The position numbers and the translations under genes were made by a program. Below are positions 1-7,080 of a stretch of 31,629 bases of DNA, piece by piece (position 1 is the stretch's first letter; the number at the start of each line of letters is the position of its first letter). Source of the DNA: Candidatus Aegiribacteria sp. (GTDB lineage Bacteria; Fermentibacterota; Fermentibacteria; Fermentibacterales; JCC-6). Location of the stretch: positions 1-31,629 of the forward strand of contig DAOWFD010000181.1 of the NCBI GenBank assembly GCA_030638185.1, read 5' to 3'. The notes below the pieces were generated by a model. That model had not been told where the DNA came from. It did no database searches and was given only the letters and a program-made list of their open reading frames with translations.

Positions 1-776
1 CAAGCAGATGGGCGGAGGCGATGAGGGAAATGTCCGGAAGGCTTGAGGAGATGCCCGGCGAGGAGGGATATCCCGCATACATGGGAACCAGGATCGCCGA
101 ATTCTACGAACGGGCCGGTAATGTGAAATGCATAGGAGGGGACAGGAGCGGAGCACTGACTGTTGTTGGAGCAGTGAGTCCCGCGGGAGGAGACCTTTCG
201 GACCCGGTGGTTCAGGCAACTCTCAGGGTTGTTAAGGTATTCTGGAGCCTCCAGGCCAGGCTGGCCTACGCAAGGCATTTCCCGGCGATAGGATGGCTGG
301 ACAGCTATTCCCTCTATACGGATAACCTCAAAGAGTATTACGACGAAGAGATTGGCACGAAATGGGTGCCAATGATAAGAGAAGCCATATCTCTGCTTCA
401 GCAGGAAGCCAACCTCCTAGAAATAGCAAGGCTGGTGGGAGCGGAGTCGCTGTCACCTGAAGATCAGCTTATCCTGTACACTTCAAGATCTCTCAGGGAA
501 GATTTCCTGCATCAGAATGCCTTCCATGAGGTAGATACATACACCTCGATAACAAAACAGAAGATAATGATGGAAGTCATAATGCATACCAACGCGGAGA
601 TGAAGAAAGCCATTCGAAGCGGTATATCGCCCGGAGATCTTTTCGAACTCCCCCTCAAGGAGGAGATTGCAAGAATGAGTTACATTCCTGAAGATGATCT
701 CGACGATATTGAAGCAATAAAAAAACATGTTAACTCGCAGATCAACGATCTGATCGATAAAGAACAGACCGCGTAG
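1..776 (+). CDS. atpA: V-type ATP synthase subunit A, C-terminal part (5' truncated by window edge)
   Basis: This is the catalytic A subunit of a V/A-type rotary ATPase (cytoplasmic V1 head), which couples ATP hydrolysis or synthesis to ion movement. The reading frame is open from base 3, so the gene starts left of the window; the first internal ATG at 21 is not the real start. About 257 codons remain. The visible part opens with SRWAEAMREMSGRLEEMPGE, the conserved stretch that follows the nucleotide-binding core, then EEGYPAYMGTRIAEFYERAG. The P-loop lies outside the window. The helical C-terminal domain ends at a TAG 12 bases before subunit B, whose Shine-Dalgarno overlaps this stop. The identification is secure. 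Ion specificity (H+ or Na+) cannot be read from this subunit. Confidence 0.96.
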   Translation, partial: SRWAEAMREMSGRLEEMPGEEGYPAYMGTRIAEFYERAGNVKCIGGDRSGALTVVGAVSPAGGDLSDPVVQATLRVVKVFWSLQARLAYARHFPAIGWLDSYSLYTDNLKEYYDEEIGTKWVPMIREAISLLQQEANLLEIARLVGAESLSPEDQLILYTSRSLREDFLHQNAFHEVDTYTSITKQKIMMEVIMHTNAEMKKAIRSGISPGDLFELPLKEEIARMSYIPEDDLDDIEAIKKHVNSQINDLIDKEQTA

Positions 777-788
777 GAGGGTGGGGAT

Positions 789-2198
789 ATGATAAGAGAA
801 TACACTACGACGGTAGAGATATCCGGCCCCCTGATGCTGGTAGACAGAGTCGAGGGAGTCGCTTACGAGGAACTGGTCGAGATCCAGCTTCCCGATGGCG
901 AGATACGCCACGGAAAAGTTCTCGAAATTGACAGCCGTATGGCCCTGGTTCAGCTCTTTGAGGGCAGCAGCGGAACGGGCATCACAAAAAGCAGGGTACG
1001 CTTCCTCGGTAAACAGGTTGAACTTGGAGTTTCCGAGGAGATGCTGGGCAGGGTTTTCGATGGTCAGGGAAGACCCAGGGCTCCATTCGATACTGCACCG
1101 CCCATCGTTCCCGAGAAGATGAAGAACATTAACGGAGCTCCCATCAATCCCTACGCCAGGGACTACCCTGCCGAGTTCATTCAGACGGGCTTCAGCTCAA
1201 TAGACGGTATCAATACGCTGGTCAGGGGTCAGAAACTCCCGGTATTCAGCGGAAGCGGTCTTCCCCATGCCGCCGTCGCGGCACAGATAGCAAGGCAAGC
1301 TAAGGTCATTGGCGGGGGTGAAAGCTTTGCCGTTGTCTTCGCAGCCATGGGTATAACATTCGAGGAGGCGGATTATTTCATCAGGGATTTCAGGAAGACA
1401 GGCGCCATGGACAGGGCGGTTGTATTCATGAACCTGGCGAGTGACCCTGCCATTGAACGTATCTCAACTCCAAGAATGGCCCTCACCGCTGCCGAGTACC
1501 TCGCATACGAAAAGGATATGCATATCCTCGTTATTCTTACGGATATGACAAATTACTGTGATGCCCTGAGGGAAATATCTGCGGCAAGGAAGGAAGTTCC
1601 GGGAAGAAGGGGATATCCCGGATACCTCTACACCGACCTTGCCTCAATTTACGAACGTGCCGGAAGGATCAAGGGACGGAAAGGATCAATAACACAGATC
1701 CCTATTCTGACGATGCCCGAAGACGATAAGACACATCCTATTCCAGACCTTACCGGATACATCACCGAGGGACAGCTCATTCTCAACAGGGAACTCCATA
1801 AGAAAGGTATCTATCCTCCCATGGACGTTATGGAATCTCTTTCGAGACTCAAGGATAAAGGTATTGGCGAGGGAAAAACCCGCGATGACCACGCAGATCT
1901 TTTCAACCAGCTGATGGCAGCCTACTCCGCCGGCAAGGACGCCAAGGAACTGGCTGTAATACTCGGTGCTGCGGCACTGAGTCCCCTTGATCAGAAGTAC
2001 CTTAAATTCGCAGACGAGTACGAGAAGAGGTACATCAGCCAGGGAGAGCACGAGAACAGGAACATAGAAGAGACCCTTGATCTCGGCTGGGAACTTCTGA
2101 AGCTTCTGCCAAGGGATGAGATGAAGAGAATAGACCCCGGACGGCTCGATAAGTACTGGTATGTTACAGAGGAAGCTCCGGAAGAAGGGTTCAACTGA
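789..2198 (+). CDS. atpB: V-type ATP synthase subunit B
   Basis: This is the non-catalytic nucleotide-binding B subunit of the V1 head, alternating with A in the A3B3 hexamer. At 469 aa it is within or slightly above the usual range. The N-terminal beta-barrel starts at once (YTTTVEISGPLMLVDRVEGV), followed by LGRVFDGQGRP and, where A has its P-loop, the degenerate FSGSGLPHAAVAAQIARQA typical of B subunits. ILTDMTNYCDALREISAARK and GYPGYLYTDLASIYERAGRI are also family hallmarks. The ATG at 789 is preceded by a strong GGAGGGTGGGG ribosome-binding sequence. The stop overlaps the start of subunit D (TGATG), so translation of B and D is probably coupled. Confidence 0.97.
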   Translation: MIREYTTTVEISGPLMLVDRVEGVAYEELVEIQLPDGEIRHGKVLEIDSRMALVQLFEGSSGTGITKSRVRFLGKQVELGVSEEMLGRVFDGQGRPRAPFDTAPPIVPEKMKNINGAPINPYARDYPAEFIQTGFSSIDGINTLVRGQKLPVFSGSGLPHAAVAAQIARQAKVIGGGESFAVVFAAMGITFEEADYFIRDFRKTGAMDRAVVFMNLASDPAIERISTPRMALTAAEYLAYEKDMHILVILTDMTNYCDALREISAARKEVPGRRGYPGYLYTDLASIYERAGRIKGRKGSITQIPILTMPEDDKTHPIPDLTGYITEGQLILNRELHKKGIYPPMDVMESLSRLKDKGIGEGKTRDDHADLFNQLMAAYSAGKDAKELAVILGAAALSPLDQKYLKFADEYEKRYISQGEHENRNIEETLDLGWELLKLLPRDEMKRIDPGRLDKYWYVTEEAPEEGFN

Positions 2199-2836
2199 TG
2201 GCCATAGTTGTCAGTGCAACCCGAATGGAGCTGCTTCTGAAGCGCAAGAAAGTAAAACTTGCGCAGAGGGGGCACAAACTTCTCAAGGACAAGCTGGATG
2301 AACTCATGCGCCAGTTCAAGATACTTATCCTGGATTACGAAGGAGCAAGGGAAGAACTGGAGAAGGAACTCAGCGTTGCCTACGGCGAGTTCCTTTTCGC
2401 CAGGGCTGCCATGACCGAACCGGGGCTGCTTGATGCGCTCCGTTACCCCGGAGCACAGGCCAGTGTAAGAACTTCCACGAGGAAGATAATGAACCTGGTA
2501 CTGCCCGTTTTTGATGTCTCAATAGAGGGTAATGTGCGGAATTACGGAATGTTCGACACCCCGGTAGAACTTGATCAGTCGCTGAAGGTCTATAAGGAGC
2601 TTCTTCCCAGGATTATTAAACTAGCGGAGCACGAGAAGGCCATCAGCCTCCTGGCAAGAGAGATAGATTCGACCAGGAGGAGAGTGAACGCCCTTGAATA
2701 CAAGCTGATACCGGAGCTGGAGGAAGCCATCAGGGCAATCCGGCTTAAGCTGGATGAAATGGAACGCGGCAACCTTACAAGGTTGATGAAGGTAAAAGAA
2801 ATGGTGGAGGAAAAACGAGAGAAAAGACGCGCCTAA
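2198..2836 (+). CDS. atpD: V-type ATP synthase subunit D
   Basis: This is the central-stalk subunit D, the rotor shaft that turns inside the A3B3 head. At 212 aa it has the expected family size. Two long charged helices form the predicted antiparallel coiled coil: the N-terminal stretch beginning TRMELLLKRKKVKLAQRGHK, then LLKDKLDELM, and the C-terminal ALEYKLIPELEEAIRAIRLK followed by a basic KREKRRA tail. The ATG overlaps the subunit B stop by one base (TGATG). In many bacterial V-ATPase operons (Chlamydia-like order A-B-D-I-K) the membrane subunits I and K follow D. Here the coding run stops and an AT-rich intergenic region follows, so the membrane sector must be encoded elsewhere, possibly upstream of the window. 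Confidence 0.95.
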   Translation: MAIVVSATRMELLLKRKKVKLAQRGHKLLKDKLDELMRQFKILILDYEGAREELEKELSVAYGEFLFARAAMTEPGLLDALRYPGAQASVRTSTRKIMNLVLPVFDVSIEGNVRNYGMFDTPVELDQSLKVYKELLPRIIKLAEHEKAISLLAREIDSTRRRVNALEYKLIPELEEAIRAIRLKLDEMERGNLTRLMKVKEMVEEKREKRRA

Positions 2837-3140
2837 CCACCAAGGTCGGGATTACATTTCTACGGGCTTACATTTCTAACCTATTCTGACCGTATATAAG
2901 CCTTTTTTCTAATAAATACTTACAATATAATGTTTAATCGTAATATATCAATTAATACGAATTCAGTACAATGTCAACGTATCTGGTGTTAATACTCCCT
3001 TAACAATGTCTTCGTATTCTTATCAATATAAAGTAAAGAATAAGTAAATCAGAATAAAAAGGGCTTGATATTTTTCCTTGAATGGCTTATGAATTATATG
3101 TGTTAATTTGCTTTGAAAACTATAACTGAAAGGGATAAGT
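2837..3140. other. AT-rich intergenic region (304 bp) between atpD and the first exported-protein gene
   Basis: No convincing reading frame or RNA gene is visible. The region is much richer in A+T than its neighbours. It holds an 11-bp direct repeat, TTACATTTCTA, at 2852-2862 and 2868-2878, an isolated TATAAT at 2926-2931, and a plausible promoter at 3065-3093. No clear hairpin-plus-T-tract terminator for the ATPase operon was found. The composition shift marks a boundary between the core ATPase operon and the lineage-specific genes that follow. Confidence 0.6.
3065..3093 (+). promoter_or_regulatory. Candidate sigma70-type promoter for the first exported-protein gene
   Basis: TTGATA (3065-3070, five of six matches to TTGACA) is separated by 17 bases from TATGAA (3088-3093, four of six matches to TATAAT). 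The start codon lies about 48 bases further on at 3141, with an AAGGGA ribosome-binding sequence. The surrounding DNA is AT-rich, so chance matches are likely. Confidence 0.3.
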
Positions 3141-3737
3141 ATGAAATCTCTCTTTATTGTCATTCTGCTTCTTGCAGTATCACATATGGCCATCGCTGAT
3201 ATCACCGAGAACTACGGCTGGGAAGGTACGGAGACCGTTCTGGGCATGTATCCGGCCGATTGTATAATAGCTACCATTGACACATATCCAGTACACACAG
3301 GCTCACAGTCACTTCGCCTTGAACGCCTTTCTTCCGGCACTCCACAGGGGTTCGTAGCATGGATCGTAGGACTTAGTAATGGTGATGAAGTTACAGTAAG
3401 CTTCTGGTGCTACGATGACTCTCCAGGAGTCTCCCCTTCCGGTAGAATATGGGCTCACTGGAACGATGATCCCGGTGATGTAACCGGCCATAGCGGAAGC
3501 GCAAGTGGTAACAGTGATTACAGTCAGGGTATTGGCTGGGAATTGCTTGAGTGGACATGGACTGTTGTTGATAGTCATACAGGCATCGTAATTGAAGCCA
3601 GGATTTATTCAAACCCGGGAGATATCATCTGGGTGGATGATTTGACCGTTGTCGCTCCCGATGGCGCAACCATCTGGACCCCTGGCAACCTTGCTTTAGA
3701 AAACAGCACCTGGGCCGATATAAAGGCTGCATTCTAG
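3141..3737 (+). CDS. Exported protein of unknown function, copy 1 (beta-sandwich-like)
   Basis: This is a 198-aa protein with a clear signal peptide: MKSLFIVILLLAVSHMAIA, with cleavage likely after the ALA/AIA-type site near residue 19-20. I do not recognise a named family. The mature part is rich in W, G, D and short beta-strand-like segments (GSQSLRLER, VTVSFWCYDD, GRIWAHWNDDPGD, IIWVDDLTV). This resembles a jelly-roll or carbohydrate-binding-module-like sandwich, but that is inference only. It is clearly paralogous to the protein encoded at 3869-4474, sharing YGWE, VHTGSQSL/VHGGSQSL, DYSQGIGWEL and APDGATI. The extreme C-terminus is TWADIKAAF, nearly identical in the paralogue and possibly a functional tail. 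It is followed by a terminator hairpin, so it is likely transcribed alone. Confidence 0.85.
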   Translation: MKSLFIVILLLAVSHMAIADITENYGWEGTETVLGMYPADCIIATIDTYPVHTGSQSLRLERLSSGTPQGFVAWIVGLSNGDEVTVSFWCYDDSPGVSPSGRIWAHWNDDPGDVTGHSGSASGNSDYSQGIGWELLEWTWTVVDSHTGIVIEARIYSNPGDIIWVDDLTVVAPDGATIWTPGNLALENSTWADIKAAF

Positions 3738-3808
3738 AAGAGGAACGAGTCATATTGAAAACGGAACAATGAAACTTATGCTGACATTCTAACACTTGTT
3801 GCTTTTTT

Positions 3809-3850
3809 TGTGAGTTTTTCGAAACGAAAAGCCTCACAGTTTGTTTTCTT
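3809..3850 (+). terminator. Rho-independent terminator after exported protein copy 1
   Basis: An imperfect inverted repeat (TGTGAG..., arms 3809-3821 and 3825-3838, with a GAAAC apical region and one bulged C) is followed by the T-rich stretch GTTTGTTTTCTT. It lies between the two paralogous exported-protein genes, so they are probably separate transcripts, although readthrough cannot be excluded. Confidence 0.6.
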
Positions 3851-3868
3851 CAATGATAGGAGATGATC

Positions 3869-4474
3869 ATGAAATTCCTTCTTTCCTTTGGTACATTGCT
3901 TCTTGTCCTTCCCATGACTGCACTGGCCATCCAGACAGAAACATACGGTTGGGAGGATGTTTATACTGTTCTGGGTGTCTATGGCAACGGTGTTCCAGAC
4001 CTTGAGTATGTTGCTCCTGTTCACGGTGGCTCTCAGTCACTCGAGTTTGTAGAAACTCCTTACGGCGGAACTCCTCAGGCCTATTTAGCCTGGATACAGA
4101 ACCTCTCGGATGGTGACACTGTAATGGCTTCATACTGGGTATATGACGACACACCCGGTGTCAACCCTGCGTCCCGTATATGGGGTCACTGGAATGATGA
4201 TCCCGTTGATCCAATGGTTTACAGCGGCAGCGCAGGCGGAAACGGTGATTACAGCCAAGGTATCGGCTGGGAATTGATTGAATGGGAATGGACTGTCTCT
4301 GATGGACACACCGGTCTCATGATTGAGGGAAGGCTCTATTCCTCTGCGGAATTTGACACAATCTGGATAGATGACCTTACCATCACCGCTCCGGATGGAG
4401 CCACCATTATCTTCCCGAATATTCCTGTAGCACTGGTAAGACAGACCTGGGCTGATATAAAGGCATCATTCTAG
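3869..4474 (+). CDS. Exported protein of unknown function, copy 2 (paralogue of 3141-3737)
   Basis: This is a 201-aa protein. The ATG at 3869 is chosen over the one at 3863 because AGGAG (3858-3862) directly abuts the first ATG, while it sits six bases before the second. The signal peptide is MKFLLSFGTLLLVLPMTALA. The mature region parallels copy 1: TYGWEDVYTVLGVYG, GTPQAYLAWIQNLSDGD, SRIWGHWNDDP, NGDYSQGIGWELIEWEWTV, IWIDDLTITAPDGATI, and the C-terminal tail TWADIKASF. The last 30 bases of the two genes match at 27 positions. The function is unknown. An extracellular or cell-surface beta-sandwich is the most that the sequence supports. A strong terminator follows. Confidence 0.85.
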   Translation: MKFLLSFGTLLLVLPMTALAIQTETYGWEDVYTVLGVYGNGVPDLEYVAPVHGGSQSLEFVETPYGGTPQAYLAWIQNLSDGDTVMASYWVYDDTPGVNPASRIWGHWNDDPVDPMVYSGSAGGNGDYSQGIGWELIEWEWTVSDGHTGLMIEGRLYSSAEFDTIWIDDLTITAPDGATIIFPNIPVALVRQTWADIKASF

Positions 4475-4499
4475 AATACATGTACATCGTTCCTTAAAA

Positions 4500-4529
4500 A
4501 TGCGGGGAAGTTAAAATGCTTCCCCGCAT
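4500..4529. terminator. Bidirectional terminator between convergent genes
   Basis: A perfect 11-bp stem, ATGCGGGGAAG paired with CTTCCCCGCAT, encloses an 8-base loop (4511-4518). Reading plus, the stem is followed by CTTCT. Reading minus, it is followed by TTTTTAAGG, a better T-tract. It therefore probably ends the minus-strand elbB transcript and also the exported-protein transcript. Confidence 0.8.
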
Positions 4530-4548
4530 CTTCTATAAGCGCAAACCG

Positions 4549-5199
4549 TCAGAATAGTTTATCGAGTTCCTTAACCATGCTTAAGGCACCCTCGAAAACC
4601 TCCGCCGGACCACTCGCGAGCATGTAAGCCGGTGTTGTCACTATTTTTCTTTCCACGTCTACAACGGATTCTTCTACCGGGCAATTTATATGAACGGCAC
4701 CCATGGAATTGATGGCATCAGCCGTTTCAGGATGGTTACCGATAGTCAATCTTGCCCCTGGTATCGTCCTTGCAAGTATTACAGGAGCTATACACATGGC
4801 TACAATAGGTTTTCCTGATTGACGAGCCTCGTTGATAAGACTCTCCACTTCGGGATTTACAGAACACTCAGTGCCGTCGGATGCGAAGGAACACAGGGTA
4901 AGAGCCGCCCCGAAACCCCCGGGGAATAACACAGCGTCGTAGTCATCCGGCCTGAGATCGGAGAGGGGTCTTATGTTTCCTCTGGCTATTCTGGCTCCTT
5001 CCTTCAGCGCGTTTCTGGTCTCCGCTTCGGGTTTCTCCGTGTTATGGTCAACCGTGGCAGCCTGCTGAACATCCGGCGCTGTGAAGACAATCTCGTAACC
5101 GGCCCTGTCCAGGGCTATTAGTGCGGCGACAGCTTCGTGTATTTCGGAACCGTCCTTGACCCCGCATCCACTGAGCACAAAAGCGACTTTCTTTCCCAT
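4549..5199 (-). CDS. elbB: ElbB-like DJ-1/PfpI family protein (isoprenoid biosynthesis glyoxalase)
   Basis: At 216 aa this matches the length of the ElbB family. The N-terminus KVAFVLSGCGVKDGSEIHEA, the middle DAVLFPGGFGAA, the nucleophile-elbow region PIVAMCIAPVILART with its conserved Cys, and KIVTTPAYML are all family signatures. ElbB proteins belong to the class I glutamine amidotransferase-like/DJ-1 superfamily. The E. coli protein was first linked to higher lycopene yield and has glyoxalase-type activity in vitro. The physiological role is unsettled. The ATG is preceded by GGGAGGG on the minus strand. The gene is monocistronic, convergent with the exported-protein genes and divergent from the lipoprotein gene. 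Confidence 0.93.
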   Translation of the reverse strand: MGKKVAFVLSGCGVKDGSEIHEAVAALIALDRAGYEIVFTAPDVQQAATVDHNTEKPEAETRNALKEGARIARGNIRPLSDLRPDDYDAVLFPGGFGAALTLCSFASDGTECSVNPEVESLINEARQSGKPIVAMCIAPVILARTIPGARLTIGNHPETADAINSMGAVHINCPVEESVVDVERKIVTTPAYMLASGPAEVFEGALSMVKELDKLF

Positions 5200-5279
5200 G
5201 ATACCCTCCCTGTCAGTTTAATTATATTGAGATACAACTGATACTACATGAATCTTCTGCAGTCCACTGCATTCAAGGT

Positions 5280-5301
5280 ATTGCCGATTTGAATCGGTAA
5301 T
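5280..5301. promoter_or_regulatory. Inverted repeat in the divergent intergenic region
   Basis: ATTGCCGAT (5280-5288) and ATCGGTAAT (5293-5301) form a near-perfect 9-bp inverted repeat with a TTGA spacer. It could be an operator half-site pair or a 5'-UTR hairpin for the lipoprotein gene at 5335. No T-tract follows, so it is not a typical terminator. Confidence 0.35.
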
Positions 5302-5334
5302 GTATCTTTAGCCCAACTGAAAAAAGGAGTTGAA

Positions 5335-6006
5335 ATGCTCAAGATGATTCTTACCTTCATGTTTTTCGCATTACTGTTTTCATCATGCTACTACGGAGTC
5401 ATGCAGGGGGCTCATACACTGGGGAAAAATCATATTACCGTAACCGGTGGAGTCACACTTCCCGCCTATTTCTCGGCCGAATCAAAACGCGAGGCCGAAG
5501 AAAACAGAGTTGATTACCTTGAAGCCTATCCCTCCGTAGATTTTGCCATGGGAGCAACCGAAAGGATCGATCTTGGGATTTCATCCTTCGGTTACGGAGT
5601 AGGTCCAATGATGAAGTACAATCTTATGCATCCGGAGGGTCCGACGGCGATATCCGCCATGCTGAACATGAACTATGTGATTCCCATACAGGTTATGATG
5701 ACGAGATTTTCTCTCTGTGCGGGACATAGATTCGACAGAGATCTGGAGATATTCCTCGGAAGTGATATGGGATACGGCCCGGACCTTTCAAATATTCCTG
5801 AATCGGATGATGGTTCCCACGACTGGGGTTCTGTGGACAACACTTTTTTTACGTGTATCCGTATCGGCTGCAAGTACGAGCTGAAGCCTCTCGGCAGCCC
5901 GAATCAGAATAGAACATATATCCCTGAATCCGTACTCTTTCAATTCTCCATACCCCTTGATATTTCAAGAAGCATGATATTGGCGGGTCTGGCTATCACG
6001 TATTAG
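5335..6006 (+). CDS. Hypothetical outer-membrane-type lipoprotein
   Basis: This 223-aa protein has a lipoprotein signal peptide: hydrophobic residues 3-15, then the lipobox LLFSSC with the lipidated Cys at residue 18. The mature chain has alternating polar and hydrophobic stretches with many Gly and Tyr residues (HITVTGGVTLPAYFSAES, ERIDLGISSFGYGVGP, MMTRFSLCAGHRF), and it ends MILAGLAITY with a terminal aromatic residue. This pattern fits a small beta-barrel or membrane-associated beta protein. I do not recognise a named family. AAGGAG lies five bases before the ATG. The PHP phosphoesterase gene begins seven bases after the stop, so the two are probably co-transcribed. No function is assigned. 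Confidence 0.8.
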   Translation: MLKMILTFMFFALLFSSCYYGVMQGAHTLGKNHITVTGGVTLPAYFSAESKREAEENRVDYLEAYPSVDFAMGATERIDLGISSFGYGVGPMMKYNLMHPEGPTAISAMLNMNYVIPIQVMMTRFSLCAGHRFDRDLEIFLGSDMGYGPDLSNIPESDDGSHDWGSVDNTFFTCIRIGCKYELKPLGSPNQNRTYIPESVLFQFSIPLDISRSMILAGLAITY

Positions 6007-6013
6007 GAACAAA

Positions 6014-6829
6014 TTGAACCTGCTATACGACATGCATGTTCACACAAGTGATTCCCCTGATGCTGATATTCCCGCATGGCGGCTTGTTCAGAAAGGTATA
6101 GAGAACAACCTTGCTGCTATAGGCTTCGTTGCCCATCTTGACCTGAACCCTGAGGATTACTGCTACGGTGGTTTCAATGCCGAAGTTTACGATGAATCAA
6201 TAGCCCGCGCCAGGAAGGAATCAAACGGACGAATATCCGTAATGAAGGGCCTGGAAGTCGGAGAACCCCACATCTATGAAGAACAGGTAAAGAATATTGT
6301 TGATTATTCGAACTATGATTTCGTAACAGGAGCTCTCCATTCGGTTGAGAGAATCGGCATGGTTCTGGGCAAAGAAGCTTTTGCCGATGGAGACCCTATG
6401 GAAATAGTAGAGGAGTATTACACCGAAACCCTCAGAATGGTTGAAGTTTCGGATATAGACATTCTTGCCCACATGGGTCTTTTCAGAAGGGGTTTGGCTC
6501 TGGCAGGCCTTACGTATGATTTCAACGAATTGGAACTGTGGCCGGACATCGTAGAGAAAATTCTGAGGGTGATTATTGAAAGAAATATTGCCCTTGAGCT
6601 TAACACCTCAGGCCTCCGCAGGAAAGAGGAAGCTACTTACCCGATTCCCGGGATCCTTGAACGATTCAGAGATCTTGGCGGAACCCTTGTAACTGTAGGT
6701 TCAGATACCCATAGAGAGCCCCACGTTTTCTTTAGGCTTTATCAGGGAATGAAACTCCTTTTAAAAACGGGATTCAGGGAGGTACACACTTTTCATAATC
6801 GCGTTCCACAAGCCTTGGAGTTAGCCTGA
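6014..6829 (+). CDS. PHP-domain phosphoesterase (histidinol-phosphatase-like)
   Basis: This 271-aa cytoplasmic metal-dependent phosphoesterase is of the polymerase and histidinol phosphatase type. Visible metal-binding motifs are DMHVHTSD (His8, His10), FVAHLDL (His41), KGLEVGEPH (Glu81), GALHSVE, ILAHMGLF and the C-terminal GSDTH. Length and motif order match HisJ/HisK-type proteins. No other his genes are nearby, so the substrate may be another phosphomonoester. The start is TTG at 6014, set by AGGA seven to ten bases upstream and by the conserved YDMHVHT beginning at residue 5. No in-frame ATG precedes the motif except Met7, which is too close to it. Confidence 0.88.
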   Translation: MNLLYDMHVHTSDSPDADIPAWRLVQKGIENNLAAIGFVAHLDLNPEDYCYGGFNAEVYDESIARARKESNGRISVMKGLEVGEPHIYEEQVKNIVDYSNYDFVTGALHSVERIGMVLGKEAFADGDPMEIVEEYYTETLRMVEVSDIDILAHMGLFRRGLALAGLTYDFNELELWPDIVEKILRVIIERNIALELNTSGLRRKEEATYPIPGILERFRDLGGTLVTVGSDTHREPHVFFRLYQGMKLLLKTGFREVHTFHNRVPQALELA

Positions 6830-6841
6830 ATTGTAGTTGAA

Positions 6842-7058
6842 TTACTTCTTAAGACCGTGCCTCTCAAGTTCTTCAGTAGCTATATCCACCAGATCGAATG
6901 ATGTACAGGTCTTTACCCAGCTGCACATATCAGGACCCCCCGAGCCAATTCCAGCTGCAAAAGCCCCTCTGCTAGATCAGGCTGAAGCTCTCAGCTGTTG
7001 TACATTCATGGTCTGCCAGGACGTTTGTATTGTATGATACTCCCTGCGAATGAAGGTG
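6842..7058 (-). pseudogene. Probable decayed C-terminal end of an unidentified gene
   Basis: Two adjacent minus-strand frames look coding but are out of register. Frame 6842-6976 encodes 44 residues, including RGAFAAGIGSGGPDMCSWVK, TCTSFDLVDIATEEL and ERHGLKK before a TAA. Frame 6975-7058 encodes 28 residues, including NTNVLADHECTTAESF. A one-base shift near 6975 would join them. Neither has a ribosome-binding site or start at a sensible place. The plus-strand ORF over the same bases is Ser-rich and looks like an antisense shadow. I do not recognise the family. This may be a gene fragment left by deletion; chance cannot be excluded, especially for the upstream half. Confidence 0.4.
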
Positions 7059-7080
7059 TCACTTAACGAAAGGGATTCGG

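Noticed and set aside
6837..7037. Plus-strand 66-codon ORF after the PHP gene
   Set aside because: Ser-rich, low-quality composition, no ribosome-binding site. The opposite strand reads as far more protein-like (see 6842-7058).
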